From: DATBQN01 sp963799925
GTDB taxonomy: Bacteria; Acidobacteriota; Thermoanaerobaculia; Multivoradales; UBA5704
Length of the DNA: 64,000 nucleotides
Reading direction: 5' to 3'
NCBI GenBank assembly: GCA_963799925.1
Contig: CAWCYZ010000001.1
Location: forward strand, 558,001 to 622,000
Positions 16,864 through 26,184 of the stretch are shown one piece after another. Numbering within the stretch: the stretch's first letter is position 1; the number at the start of each line of letters is the position of its first letter. Position numbers and translations under genes: made by a program. The notes beneath the pieces were generated by a model. That model had not been told where the DNA came from. It did no database searches and saw only the letters and a program-made list of their open reading frames with translations.

Positions 16864-19800
16864 TTGAGTCAGCTCTTGATCCAGCAGTACCTCAACCAGC
16901 TCCAGGACCTCCGCCGCGTGGCGGGGACGCGCCGGGAATCCGTGGTGCGCGAGGCGTTCAAGGACCTCCTCAAGGGATGGGCGCGGGCGCACGACCTGAT
17001 CTTCGTCGCGGAGTACGAGATCGCCTCGCCCAGCCGCGAGCGCCGCTACGTCGATGGCGCGCTGCTGCACGCGTTGCGCGTGCCCTTCGGCTACTGGGAG
17101 GCGAAGGACGACCAGGACGACCTCGACGCGGAGATCGCCACCAAGCTGCGCCGCGGCTATCCGCAGGACAACATCATCTTCGAGGACTCCTCGCAGGCGG
17201 TCCTGATGCAGGCGAAGACGGAGGTCATGCGGTGCGCCGTCGACGACGTCGTCGGGCTCGAAAAGCTCCTCCGCCTGTTCTTCGATTACACGCGGCCCGA
17301 GGTGGCGCGGTTCCGCAAGGCCGTCGAGCAGTTCAAGGCCGACCTCCCCGCCGTGCTCGGCGCTCTGCGCTCGATGATCGAGGAGGCCTTCGGCGCCAAT
17401 GCCCTGTTTCGCCGCGCGGCGGAAGCCTTCCTCGCGCACGCGCAGGAGACCATCAATCCCAGCCTCACCGCGGCGGACGTGCGCGAGATGCTCATCCAGC
17501 ACATCCTCACCGAGGAGATCTTCGTCGCCGTCTTTCCGGGCACCCCGTTCCACCGCGACAACAACGTGGCGCGCGAGCTCTACAAGCTCGAGGCCACCTT
17601 CTTCACCGGCAACACCAAGTTCCAGACGCTCAAGGGGCTGGAGCCCTACTACGCGGCGATCCGCGCGGCCGCGACGCAGATCGCCACCCACCACGAGAAG
17701 CAGAGCTTCCTCAAGGTCATCTACGAGGGCTTCTACAAGGTCTACAACCCCAAGGCGGCGGACCGGCTCGGCGTGGTCTACACGCCGAACGAGATCGTGC
17801 GCTTCATGATCGAGAGCGCGGACTGGCTCTGCGAGCAGCACTTCGGCCGCAACCTGATCGACAAGGACGTCGAGATCCTCGACCCGGCCACCGGCACCGG
17901 CACCTTCATCTGCGAGCTCCTGGAGCACTTCCGGGGCCAGCCGGCGAAGCTCGGGCACAAGTACCGCGAGGAGCTGCACGCCAACGAGGTGGCGATCCTG
18001 CCGTACTACGTGGCCAACCTGAACATCGAGGCGACCTACGCGGCGATCACCGGCGAGTACGCCGAGTTCCCCAATCTCTGCTTCGTCGACACGCTCGACA
18101 ACGTCGGCCTGCACACGGCGGCGTTCGGAACGCAGGGAGATCTCTTCGGCAGCGTGACGGAGGAGAACGTGGCGCGCATCCGGCGGCAGAACAGCCGCAC
18201 GATCAGCGTCATCCTCGGCAACCCGCCGTACAACGCGAACCAGCTCAACGAGAACGAGAACAACAAGAACCGCGACTACCCGGAGATCGACCGCCGCATC
18301 AAGGTCACCTATATCGCCGAGAGCACGGCCCAGAAGACCAAGCTCTACGACATGTACGCGCGATTCTTCCGCTGGGCGAGCGACCGGCTGGCGGCGAACG
18401 GCGTGCTCGCCCTGATCACCAACCGGAGCTTCATCGACAGCCGCACCTTCGACGGCTTCCGCAAGGTGGTGGCGGAGGAGTTCAGCGAGATCCGGGTGGT
18501 GGACCTCGGCGGCGACGTGCGCGCCAACCCAAAGCTCTCGGGCACGAAGCACAACGTGTTCGGCATTCAGACGGGCGTGGCGATCAGCTTCCTGGTGAAG
18601 CGCGCCAAGAGGCAGGGCTGCCGCATCTTCTACACGCGCCGGCCGGAGCTCGAGACGGCCGAGGAGAAGCTCGCCTTCCTCGGCGGCGCGAAGATTGCCG
18701 CATTACCGTTCGAGGAGGTGCGGCCGGACGCGAAGAACAACTGGATCAACCAGACCACCAACGATTTCGACACGCTGCTGCCGATCGCGGTAAAACAAGC
18801 AAGGGCAGCAAAGGCGCAGTCGAAGGTTATTTTCAATCTCTTCTCACAGGGCGTGAAGACCAATCGCGACGAATGGGTCATTGATTTTTCCAAGGCTCAG
18901 GTGCTTCGTCGCGTGCGGTATCTGATCGACTCGTATAACTCGCAAGCCGCTAGTCTCCAAGGCCGGGTCGATAGGAAGAGCGTCGCCGAGAATATCGACT
19001 ACGGAATAAAATGGACACGAAAGCTCAAGAACCAACTGCTTTCAGGTAGACAATTGCAACTCGACGAGCGGAGGGCCATTTCTTGCGAATATCGCCCCTT
19101 CCTCAAGCGGTGCTGCTACTTTTCCTGGGAGCTAAACGAGGACTGGTATCAGCTCACCAAGTTATTCGGTGAGCGCGGCGATAGCCCCAACCTTGCAATT
19201 ATCTTCACTGAAGCCGCTTCGCAGAAGGACTTCATGTGCCTTGCGATTGACGGCGTCTTCGACTATCATTTGTTGGAGCCGCAGCCGCCGGTGTCGGCGT
19301 TCCATTCCGAAGTTATGACGGCGCTATAGCCGTCGACAACATCACCGAATGGGCACTCGCCCAGTTCAAGAAGCAGTACCAGCCTGGACGAGGCAGGAAA
19401 GCGCGGCCGATCACCAAGGAGACCATCTTCCATTATGTCTACGGAGTGCTGCACGACCCGGTGTACCGCGAGAAGTATGCCTTGAACCTCAAGCGCGACT
19501 TCCCGCGCATTCCCTTCTACCCGGATTTCTGGCAGTGGGCCGACTGGGGCAAGACCCTGATGGACCTGCACATCGGCTACGAGGCCGTCGAGCCCTGGCC
19601 GCTCCGGCGCACCGACGTGCCCGACGAACGGGCGCAGAGCACCGGCTTCTCGCCCAAGGCGATGCTCAAGGCGGACAAGGAATCCGGCCGCATCACGCTC
19701 GACAGCGAGACCACCCTTGCCGGTATCCCGCCCGAGGCCTGGGAGTACCGGCTCGGCAACCGCTCGGCGCTCGAGTGGATCCTCGACCAGCACAAAGAGA

Positions 19801-19952
19801 AAAAGCCCAAAGACCCCACCATCCGCGCCCGCTTCGACACCTACCACTTCGCCGACTACAAGGAGAAGGTCGTCGATCTCCTGGCGCGCGTCACCGCGGT
19901 GAGCGTGGCGACCGTGCGGATCACCGGCGAGATGCGCGGCGCACGGCGCTAG
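16864..19952 (+). CDS. Single-chain restriction-modification enzyme (Type IIG/ISP-like), frameshifted
   Basis: About 1,029 residues if the shift is joined. The N-terminus carries a PD-(D/E)xK-type nuclease: D64 in RYVDGALL and E79/K81 in GYWEAKD. A helical connector leads to an adenine-N6 methyltransferase with motif I DPATGTGTF (from residue 340) and motif IV NPPY (453-456). Residues from about 640 onward form the target-recognition region. No helicase motifs are present, so it is not a full Type ISP translocase. TTG 16864 has AGGAGG nine bases upstream. The first frame stops at 19329; the second frame, from about 19270, continues with DNITEWALAQFKKQY to 19952, the normal family C-terminus. 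The recognition segment (about 18781-19260) has much lower G+C than its flanks. Confidence 0.85.
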
Positions 19953-20523
19953 CCTGCGCAGCCGCGGGGCGCGGACCGCCTCGCCTCAGCTCTCGACGTA
20001 CGCGGAGAGCTGGCTCCCCCACCCGCACGCAGTCACATGCGGCACGCGCAGGGCCGGCGCCGGCCGCCGCGGCCACCTCGCCGCCCGCCGAAAGAACACC
20101 GCCGGACGCCTCGGCAGCCCCGCCGCGCGGCGTGGCGACGCCTCCGTACCGCGAAATAACGCCGCCGGCCGGCGAAACATCGTTGCCGGCAGGCGAAATG
20201 ACGTTCCTGAGGCCGGCGGGCCTGCGATCGGACGGCGAAAATCGAGGTGAGCGACGGCGAAAAGCGGTGTCGCGCGGCGCGGGAACGAAGTATGGGGACG
20301 CGGCGACGAAACTTGGGGACCGGGAGGGGTGGGTGCGCGGCGCGGCGGTGAAAGGTTGGGACGGGGCGGCGAAGCCGGGGGACCGGGGAACGAAGCCATG
20401 GGACGGGGCGATGAAACTTGGGGACCGGGCGGCGTCGCCCGGCGGCCCGGCGGCGAAACTTGGGGACCGGGCGGCGAAGCTCGGGGACGGCGAGGCGAGG
20501 CCGCGCCGGCCGCGCGCGCTCCG
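19953..20523. other. 571-base gene-free stretch holding a 21-bp repeat array
   Basis: Lies between the convergent ends of the restriction-modification gene and the HTH gene. Open frames cross it on both strands only because the repeat unit is a multiple of three and G+C is high; no ribosome site or known domain supports them. Apart from the repeats (20151-20491) nothing else was recognised. Confidence 0.6.
20151..20491. repeat. 21-bp tandem repeat array
   Basis: From 20282 to 20491 the sequence is exactly ten consecutive 21-base units in register. The best copies contain GCGAAACTTGGGGACCGG (20303-20323, 20408-20428, 20450-20470); units 3 (20324-20344) and 8 (20429-20449) have diverged strongly but keep the length. 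Upstream, degenerate units beginning GCGAAA start at 20151, 20172, 20193 and 20235, again multiples of 21 apart. Length conservation despite base divergence is clear. Twenty-one bases is two DNA helical turns, as in iterons or operator arrays, and also seven codons, so a lost heptapeptide-coding origin cannot be excluded. Confidence 0.8.
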
Positions 20524-20973
20524 TCAGCTCGGCAGGCCGCGCGGCGCCGGTGCCGCGGCGACTTCGCGCGGCTCGGCGCCGCCTTTCGCCGGCCAGCCGG
20601 CCAAAGCGCGCTCGACGGCGGCCTGGACGACGCTCTCGAGCTCCGCTGCCGTCGTCGGGAAGGGCCGCGGCGCCGGCGCTTCCTCGGGCAGGTCGTCCGG
20701 CAGGTCGGCGCCGAGCCAGTGGCGCAGGCGGCGCTTCGCCGCGGCGTTCGCCTTCGGGCAGCCGGCGGCGAGGAAGTCGGCCGGCGGCACGCCGAGCACC
20801 CGCGCCAGGCCGAAGAGGTGCGCGACGCGGATCTCCGCGCGGCCGTCCATCAGCAGGCGCAGGTTGCCGTGGCGGACGCCGATCTCGTCCTCGAGGTCGC
20901 GCAGCGGCCGGCCGCAGGCGGCGATCGCCCGGCGCAGCACCAGCCGCAGTGAGTAGAGGTCGTTCCTCGCCAT
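20524..20973 (-). CDS. HTH DNA-binding protein (XRE-like)
   Basis: 149 residues from ATG 20973. Residues 1-70 contain a helix-turn-helix: PLRDLEDEIGVRHGNLRLLMDG, followed by AHLFGLARVLGVPPADFLA, the usual fifth helix of Cro/C1-type domains. The remainder is Pro/Ala-rich with a helical AAELESVVQAAVERALAGW segment that could oligomerise. The gene's 3' end abuts the 21-bp repeat array. Its proximity to the restriction-modification gene makes a controller role possible, but it lies downstream on the opposite strand. An in-frame upstream start at 21012 would add 13 residues; the ribosome site is weak for both. Confidence 0.65.
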   Translation of the reverse strand: MARNDLYSLRLVLRRAIAACGRPLRDLEDEIGVRHGNLRLLMDGRAEIRVAHLFGLARVLGVPPADFLAAGCPKANAAAKRRLRHWLGADLPDDLPEEAPAPRPFPTTAAELESVVQAAVERALAGWPAKGGAEPREVAAAPAPRGLPS

Positions 20974-21115
20974 GGACAACCGGAGTTTACGGTCTCCGGT
21001 GGCACGGCGCAAGAGCGCAATGGATCGGGAGGAAGGAAGGGGTCCGCGGCGGCGGAGCGCGAGGAGCGGTGCGCCGCCGGCTCGGCCACGGTCGACGCGA
21101 CATCCAAAGTTTGCG

Positions 21116-21145
21116 TTGACGCTGCCTCGGCGCCTCTGCTAGAAA
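21116..21145 (+). promoter_or_regulatory. Sigma-70-type promoter
   Basis: TTGACG (21116-21121) and extended -10 TGCTAGAAA (TAGAAA at 21140-21145) are separated by 18 bases, upstream of the secreted-protein gene starting at 21200. Confidence 0.5.
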
Positions 21146-21199
21146 CGATGGGCTCATAAACAGCCATCCGGCTCAACCACTCTGCGGAGGAGGACGACG

Positions 21200-22147
21200 A
21201 TGCGCAAGTTTCCCGTGTTGCTCACGATGGGGGCTCTCGCCGTGACCGGTGTCGCCGCACAGGCCCAGGTCGAGAAGCTCTCGGACGCCGACGTCAAGGC
21301 CGAGCAGGCGCTCAGGGAGTACCTGCCGACCTACGCCGGCCCGGAGCACGTCCACCTCCAGAAGAGCTTCATCCAGCTCCCCGAGCTCGCGGGCCGCCGG
21401 GCCGGCGCGGGGTCGTCCGCCCTCATGCTGTTCCACAACGGCACCGTGCTGCTCGCCAACAAGACCGAGGCGATCTTCTGGGGCTCGAGCTGGAACAACG
21501 CCTCGTTCGCCGGCGACATCGTCACCGGCATCGACAGCTTCTTCGCCGGCTTCGGCGCCAGCGGCTACGCCGGCGACTCGACCGAGTACACCGGCACCAA
21601 CGGCAGGGTCACCTCGACCTCGAGCTACCTCGGCCACGTCGTCGACACCTCGACCCCGCCGAGCAAGGCGCTCTCCGTCTCCTCCGCCGTCGCCGAGGCC
21701 TGCAAGATCACCGGCAACAATCCGGACCCCAACGCCCTCTACCTGATCTACACCTCGAGCGGCGCCGGCCACGTCAGCTACTGCGCCTGGCACAGCTACG
21801 GCAACTGCAGCAACGGCGCTCCCGTCCAGGTCGCCTACATGCCGTACATCGGCGGCCTCTCCGGCTGCGATCCGGTCGACACCTGGACCAGCCACTCGCA
21901 GGCCCTCGCGGCGCTCGCCAACGTCACCGCCCACGAGCTCTCGGAGACGATCACCGACCCGCGCAACGGCGGCTGGTACGACTCCTCGGGCGGCGAGAAC
22001 GGCGACAAGTGCGCCTGGTCGTTCAACGCCCCCGTGACGCTCCACAACGGCACGGTCTGGAAGCTGCAGATGGAGTGGTCGAACGCCGCCTACACCGCCG
22101 GCACCGGCTTCGCCAACCGCAGCGGCCAGAAGGGCTGCCTGCAGTAG
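21200..22147 (+). CDS. Secreted EXORDIUM/phosphate-induced-like protein
   Basis: 315 residues with a signal peptide ending near AAQA (residues 1-22). The body is Gly/Ser/Thr/Asn-rich with LMLFHNGTVL, FWGSSW and a conserved-looking AHELSETITDPRNGGWYDS stretch (His245, Glu246, Glu249). This resembles the HE..E-(T/N)P segment of plant EXORDIUM/Phi-1 proteins and their bacterial relatives, some of which are thought to be metallopeptidase-like. Five later Cys may form disulfides. GGAGGAGG precedes the ATG, a promoter lies at 21116-21145 and a strong terminator follows, so it is a single-gene, well-expressed unit. Function in bacteria is not established. Confidence 0.65.
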   Translation: MRKFPVLLTMGALAVTGVAAQAQVEKLSDADVKAEQALREYLPTYAGPEHVHLQKSFIQLPELAGRRAGAGSSALMLFHNGTVLLANKTEAIFWGSSWNNASFAGDIVTGIDSFFAGFGASGYAGDSTEYTGTNGRVTSTSSYLGHVVDTSTPPSKALSVSSAVAEACKITGNNPDPNALYLIYTSSGAGHVSYCAWHSYGNCSNGAPVQVAYMPYIGGLSGCDPVDTWTSHSQALAALANVTAHELSETITDPRNGGWYDSSGGENGDKCAWSFNAPVTLHNGTVWKLQMEWSNAAYTAGTGFANRSGQKGCLQ

Positions 22148-22174
22148 AACCGGAACCCTCGACCGCGATCCCGA

Positions 22175-22207
22175 CGGGCCGTGCGGCATCGCCGCGCGGC
22201 CCGTTTT
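22175..22207 (+). terminator. Rho-independent terminator
   Basis: CGGGCCGTGCGGC (22175-22187) pairs with GCCGCGCGGCCCG (22191-22203) through 13 base pairs including one G-T, with a three-base loop and a following TTTT. It lies 27 bases after the stop of the secreted-protein gene. Confidence 0.85.
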
Positions 22208-22369
22208 CGTCTCGCGCCGGTGTGGAGCGCGCTCTTCGCGCCGGGGACCCTGACCGCGCTCTCCCGCGGCCGGTGAGCGCCGGCGTGACTCCACCCGGCT
22301 TCGATCCGATTGGATTCAGAGTGTGGAACGGTGAGGAGCCTCTCGTGCGGCGCCGAGAAACTCCTCGCC

Positions 22370-22855
22370 TCAGCCGCGGTTGGCGGGCTGGGGATCGCGG
22401 CCGAGGACCCGGCGCACCTCCGCCTCGAGGTCGCGGGGCTGCAGGGGCTTGGTCAGCACCGCCTGACAGCCGGCGCTCCAGGCCTGGTCGAGGTACTCCT
22501 TCAGCACGTGGCCGGTGAAGGCGATCACCGGGATGTGGCTCGTCCGCGGATCGGCCTTGAGGCGGCGGGTGGCCTCCCAGCCGTCCAGCCGCGGCATGGC
22601 GAGGTCCATCAGGATCAGGTCCGGGCCGAGCTCGAAGGCCTTGTCCAGGCCGTCGAGACCGTCCTCCGCCGTCGCCACCTGATAGCAACGGTGCTCCAGG
22701 TACTCGGCCACCACGTCCCGCACGTCGGGCATGTCGTCCACCACGAGGATGAGCGGTGTGGACCTCCACTCGGGCTCGGCGCCCAAGGGAGCGCTCGCCG
22801 CCGCGGCGAGCCGGGATCGATTGCCTGGGCGCGGTTCATCCAAGTACACCGGCAC
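22370..22855 (-). CDS. Stand-alone response regulator receiver
   Basis: 161 residues: a 34-residue N-terminal tail then one CheY-like domain. D40/D41 (LVVDDMPDVR), phosphoacceptor D84 (LILMDLAMPRLDGW), T114 (IAFTGH) and K136 (LTKPLQP) are all present, so it should be phosphorylated. There is no output domain and no histidine kinase next to it, so it must partner a kinase elsewhere or act by protein contact. Start is GTG 22855; an internal start would only shorten the tail. Confidence 0.88.
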   Translation of the reverse strand: MPVYLDEPRPGNRSRLAAAASAPLGAEPEWRSTPLILVVDDMPDVRDVVAEYLEHRCYQVATAEDGLDGLDKAFELGPDLILMDLAMPRLDGWEATRRLKADPRTSHIPVIAFTGHVLKEYLDQAWSAGCQAVLTKPLQPRDLEAEVRRVLGRDPQPANRG

Positions 22856-23134
22856 TCCCTTCCTCAGTGGCTAGTCATTGATCTTTAGCTATTGGTATGC
22901 AAAACGGCTACCACTTCGTCTCCGGTCCGTCGCGGCGCCGTCACCCGCGGTAGAGCCGGCGCTCGCCGCCCGGCTTCCATTAAGTGAGTGCCAAAGATCG
23001 TCGATCGGTTGACAGAAAGCGGCAAGAAATCCGCTCTGCCGAGCCGCCCGGGTGCGTGGAGGCCGGCGGTTCCCGACGCCAGCGGCTACGAGCTCATGCG
23101 GCGGCGCCGGCCGGCTGAAGCGGGAGCGGCGCGG

Positions 23135-24064
23135 TCAGGGCACGAGCGCCAGCCGCAGGTCCTTCGACAGCCGGCTCTCGAGCGACACGCGGACCGGGCG
23201 GTTCTCGACGGTGCCGGAGAGGAAGGAGTCGCTCTCGAAGTCGGCGCGCTCCTCGATCGGGGGGAGCGCGGGATCGAGCGGCAGCATGTAGGCGAACCGG
23301 CCGGTCAGCATGCCGCCCCGCGGCTGCATGCCCGCCGGCAGGCGCGCCGCGTCGAGGACGACGTCGTGCGCCGTGATCTCCGCCCGCACCTCGAGGCCGC
23401 GGACGCCGCCCAGGGTGCGCAGGCCGATCAGCTTCGTCTCGCCCGCGACGTCGCGCGCCGCCACCCGCATGCCGGCGCGCGCCAGCACGGCGCTCATCGT
23501 CCGCGGCTCGACCGCCCAGGCGTCGCCGATCCTCTTCGGCGGCGCGGCGCCGAGCGCCTGGTCGTCCGAGGGCTCGTCGTCCGCCGAGAGCTCGACGACG
23601 AGCGCCAGCGCCGCGCGGCCGGCGGCGGAGAGGGTGCCGGTGCCGGACTCGAACACCGTCCTGCCGTCGACCAGCCGGGCGTGGACCAGCAGCCCGCGCG
23701 GCACGACCTGGCGCCCGAGCCCGTTCTCCGTCCGCGTGCAGCGCTCGACGGCGACGCTCTCCTCGGTCGCCCGGCCGCGCGGGCTGACCGCCAGCACCTC
23801 GAGGTCGCCGACGAAGTCCAAGTCGAAGCTCACCTCGACCGGCGACAGCGCCGTGTCGGCGACGGTCTCCAGGGTGCGCTGCCGGCTCTTGACGCTGCCG
23901 ACGACGTGCAGCTTGCGGCCGACCGCCGCCGGCCGCTCGATGCGGATCGCGTAGCTCCCGGCGGGCGATTCGCCGCCGCGATTGCCGACCGCGGTCGATT
24001 CGACTTCGACCGCGGAAAGGGCGGCGAGAACGGCCGAGATGGCGATCCGCTGAGTCGGGCGCAT
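23135..24064 (-). CDS. Hypothetical exported protein
   Basis: 309 residues. GGGAGGAG precedes ATG 24064. A short, Ala-rich signal-like N-terminus (AISAVLAALSAVEVES) is followed by an all-beta-looking chain of alternating polar/hydrophobic residues with no Cys cluster, catalytic motif or repeat. Only one Cys (VERCTRTENG) is seen. The family was not recognised and no operon partner is adjacent. Confidence 0.5.
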   Translation of the reverse strand: MRPTQRIAISAVLAALSAVEVESTAVGNRGGESPAGSYAIRIERPAAVGRKLHVVGSVKSRQRTLETVADTALSPVEVSFDLDFVGDLEVLAVSPRGRATEESVAVERCTRTENGLGRQVVPRGLLVHARLVDGRTVFESGTGTLSAAGRAALALVVELSADDEPSDDQALGAAPPKRIGDAWAVEPRTMSAVLARAGMRVAARDVAGETKLIGLRTLGGVRGLEVRAEITAHDVVLDAARLPAGMQPRGGMLTGRFAYMLPLDPALPPIEERADFESDSFLSGTVENRPVRVSLESRLSKDLRLALVP

Positions 24065-24133
24065 GGGCTCCTCCCGTGAGGTTGCGGGGAGTCTACGCCA
24101 GCGGGCGGCGACCGGTCGCTCCAGCCGGGCGAC

Positions 24134-24883
24134 CTACCGGCTCTGCTCGCCGAGCCAAGGTGGCGCCGCCAGCGCCGGCGGCGAGGTACACCGGCAGGAT
24201 GCATCGGCGTCGACGGGGATCGCGGCGTACCGCTGAATGTCCCGGAGCGCTGCCTCGATACACCGTCGAAGCTGACGAGCCGCTTGGAGATTCGTCAATG
24301 CTTTCGCAGGCGAGACCGCGGAGCTCGCCTGCCGCAACAGCTCCGCCTCGAGGGCGGGCCCCTCCTCCAATAGCTGCAGCCACTCCGCGAGCCGCTCCCG
24401 CCGCGACTGCCGCATGACGACCTTCCGCGGATCGTTCAGATCGTAGGCCTGCTCGGTGTAGGCCGCGTCGGGATCGCCGTCGACCGGCGACAGTCGATCG
24501 CCCACCGCGAGAGAGAAGTGGTCGCCCCAGACATCGTCGCAAGGATTGAGGAGCCGGCGCCCGCCCCCGTCGACGGCGGGAGTCGCGCCCCGCGCGACGT
24601 TGCAGAACCTGCAGGCATAGAAGCAGTTCGAGTACCGGTGGACATCCCCGGCTCCGGTGCTCACCGGCACGAAATGCTCAATCGTGCCGAGCCCCATTCC
24701 TTCGATCCCATGTTCCGCCAGGTCGGCTTCGTGCAGCAGACAGAAGGCACAGGTGAAGCCGAATTCCCACCGCAAGCACGGCCGGTATGCCTGAAAGCCG
24801 TACCGGCCACGGACGGGCCGCGGGGAGTGGGCTCGTTCAATCCGGGCGGGAAAGGGTAGCGTCTGCGGGAGCAGCAGCCTCAT
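24134..24883 (-). CDS. HNH endonuclease-like protein
   Basis: 249 residues. A zinc-ribbon HNH core is visible: CAFC (C45, C48), TIEHFVPVS (E69, H70), N86 in RYSNCFYACRFCN with C91 and C94, and N95. This C-x2-C...EH...N...C-x2-C-N layout matches HNH nucleases of the TIGR02646 kind. Downstream is a helical region (RRERLAEWLQLLEEGPALEAELL and further). Its 5' end overlaps the 3' end of the kinase-like gene by 47 bases in the same direction, implying translational coupling and a joint function. Confidence 0.75.
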   Translation of the reverse strand: MRLLLPQTLPFPARIERAHSPRPVRGRYGFQAYRPCLRWEFGFTCAFCLLHEADLAEHGIEGMGLGTIEHFVPVSTGAGDVHRYSNCFYACRFCNVARGATPAVDGGGRRLLNPCDDVWGDHFSLAVGDRLSPVDGDPDAAYTEQAYDLNDPRKVVMRQSRRERLAEWLQLLEEGPALEAELLRQASSAVSPAKALTNLQAARQLRRCIEAALRDIQRYAAIPVDADASCRCTSPPALAAPPWLGEQSR

Positions 24884-25952
24884 CGGGATCGAGCAACCTC
24901 TTGGCGGTCTGTAGCGCGCTCAGACCGGTGCCTGGGGCGAGATGAAGCCGCGATTCGAAGCGCTGGCGCATGAGCCTGGCCTCTTCACTCTGTAGACGGC
25001 GCAGCCTCGCGAGCCGGTCCTCGATCGCCGGCCCGACGCCAGCTTCCTCGCCGGCGGCTCGCGCCATGAGCTGGCGCAGCTCGCCGTAGAGCTCGTGGAT
25101 CTCGGTCGCGTCGCTCGTCGTCTCGCTTAGCTCAGAGAGCACGTCGCTGGCCTGGTGAGACGACGTGGGCTCGAAGAGGTCGCTGGGCATCGGGGCCTGC
25201 TGGCTGGCCCTCGCCCACTGCTGATCGGCGATCTCGTCCAGGCTACGCTCCACCTCGGCCGCGCTCTGCGGGCGGTCCGCCGGCCGCTTCGAGAGCAGGG
25301 AATCGATGAGAGCGGAAAGCGCCGGCGGCACCCGTGGATCGATCTCCGTCGCGGGCTTCTGCCGCAGAGACACGATATTCTCAAGCGCCCTAGCGCCTTC
25401 CAGATCGGCGAAGGGGGACACTCCGGTGGTCATCTCATAGAGCACCTCTCCCAGGGCGAAGAGGTCAGAGCGCTGATCGACTGCGGCCTCCAGGATCTGC
25501 TCCGGAGCGGTCGGGTGGCCGCTCGCCAAGCCGGCGTCCAGTATCTTGGCTTCGCAGGCCGGCGTGACGAGGATGTTTTCGGGCCTCAGATCGCGGTGCG
25601 CCAAGCCCGCAGCATGGAGCGCGGCAATCCCGCCGGCGATCTCGCGAGCGAGATGAAGCGTCAGCTCGAGATCGAGCGGCCCTTCGGCGATCAAGCTCGG
25701 CAGGCTCCGCCCGGCGACGTACTCCGTCACCAGCAGGCTGGAATCGTCGTCCGAGGTGATGACTTCGTAGACCTGCACCAGGGAGCGGTGGCGGACACCG
25801 AGGAGCTGGCGGAGGCCGGGAGCGGCAGCGCTCACCGGGATACGTCGGAGGACGACTCGTCTCTCGAAGCGAGAATCGTAGGCCACGAAAATCTCTGCCT
25901 CGCCGCTGGCGCCGAGCCGGTTCTTGACCCGCAGACCTCGAGGCAAAGTCAT
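24837..25952 (-). CDS. Ser/Thr kinase-fold protein with altered catalytic motifs
   Basis: 371 residues from ATG 25952. Bacterial (PknB-like) protein kinase fold: Gly loop LGASGEAEIF, catalytic loop HRDLRPEN with D121, APE-like TAPEQI, and a full C-lobe (SDLFALGEVLYEMTTGVSPF). Three key positions differ: the VAxK lysine reads VVLRR (33-37), the DFG motif reads DAG (139-141), and the HRDLKPEN lysine is Arg. Weak or absent phosphotransfer is likely (inference). After the kinase domain there is no transmembrane helix but a charged, probably coiled-coil tail (residues 260-371). A -10-like TATACT lies six bases before the start and there is no Shine-Dalgarno site, suggesting a leaderless message. 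It overlaps the HNH gene. Confidence 0.75.
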   Translation of the reverse strand: MTLPRGLRVKNRLGASGEAEIFVAYDSRFERRVVLRRIPVSAAAPGLRQLLGVRHRSLVQVYEVITSDDDSSLLVTEYVAGRSLPSLIAEGPLDLELTLHLAREIAGGIAALHAAGLAHRDLRPENILVTPACEAKILDAGLASGHPTAPEQILEAAVDQRSDLFALGEVLYEMTTGVSPFADLEGARALENIVSLRQKPATEIDPRVPPALSALIDSLLSKRPADRPQSAAEVERSLDEIADQQWARASQQAPMPSDLFEPTSSHQASDVLSELSETTSDATEIHELYGELRQLMARAAGEEAGVGPAIEDRLARLRRLQSEEARLMRQRFESRLHLAPGTGLSALQTAKRLLDPDEAAAPADATLSRPD

Positions 25953-26184
25953 TCTGGAAGTATAGCGGAGCGCGAGCGGGGCCACCTTTAGGCCGCGGCA
26001 TGGAAGGGCAGCTTCTTCACCGATCTGTAAGGGCAACGGCGCGTGGTTGCCCCCGTAGGCCCTAAGAGGCCCGGCATGTCACACCGGCGCCGCCTCTCTC
26101 GTCTCCTCTCCGGGCGAGGCGCGATGGTCGCCGTCCTGGTATCGCGAAGGAGGATGCGACATGCTCAGAGATGCCCCCCTCCGG

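Noticed and set aside
19986..20399. Minus-strand heptapeptide-repeat protein
   Set aside because: No ribosome site and equal heptad structure appears on the other strand; explained by the DNA repeat. Kept only as an alternative in the repeat entry.
20282..20491. CRISPR array
   Set aside because: Units are contiguous with no unique spacers, and no cas genes are present.
19349..20956. 535-residue frame crossing the repeat array
   Set aside because: It starts out of frame inside the restriction-modification C-terminus and ends antisense to the HTH gene; open only because the repeat unit is 21 bases.
23009..23014. Perfect TTGACA as a promoter -35
   Set aside because: No -10 at suitable spacing and no plus-strand gene follows.
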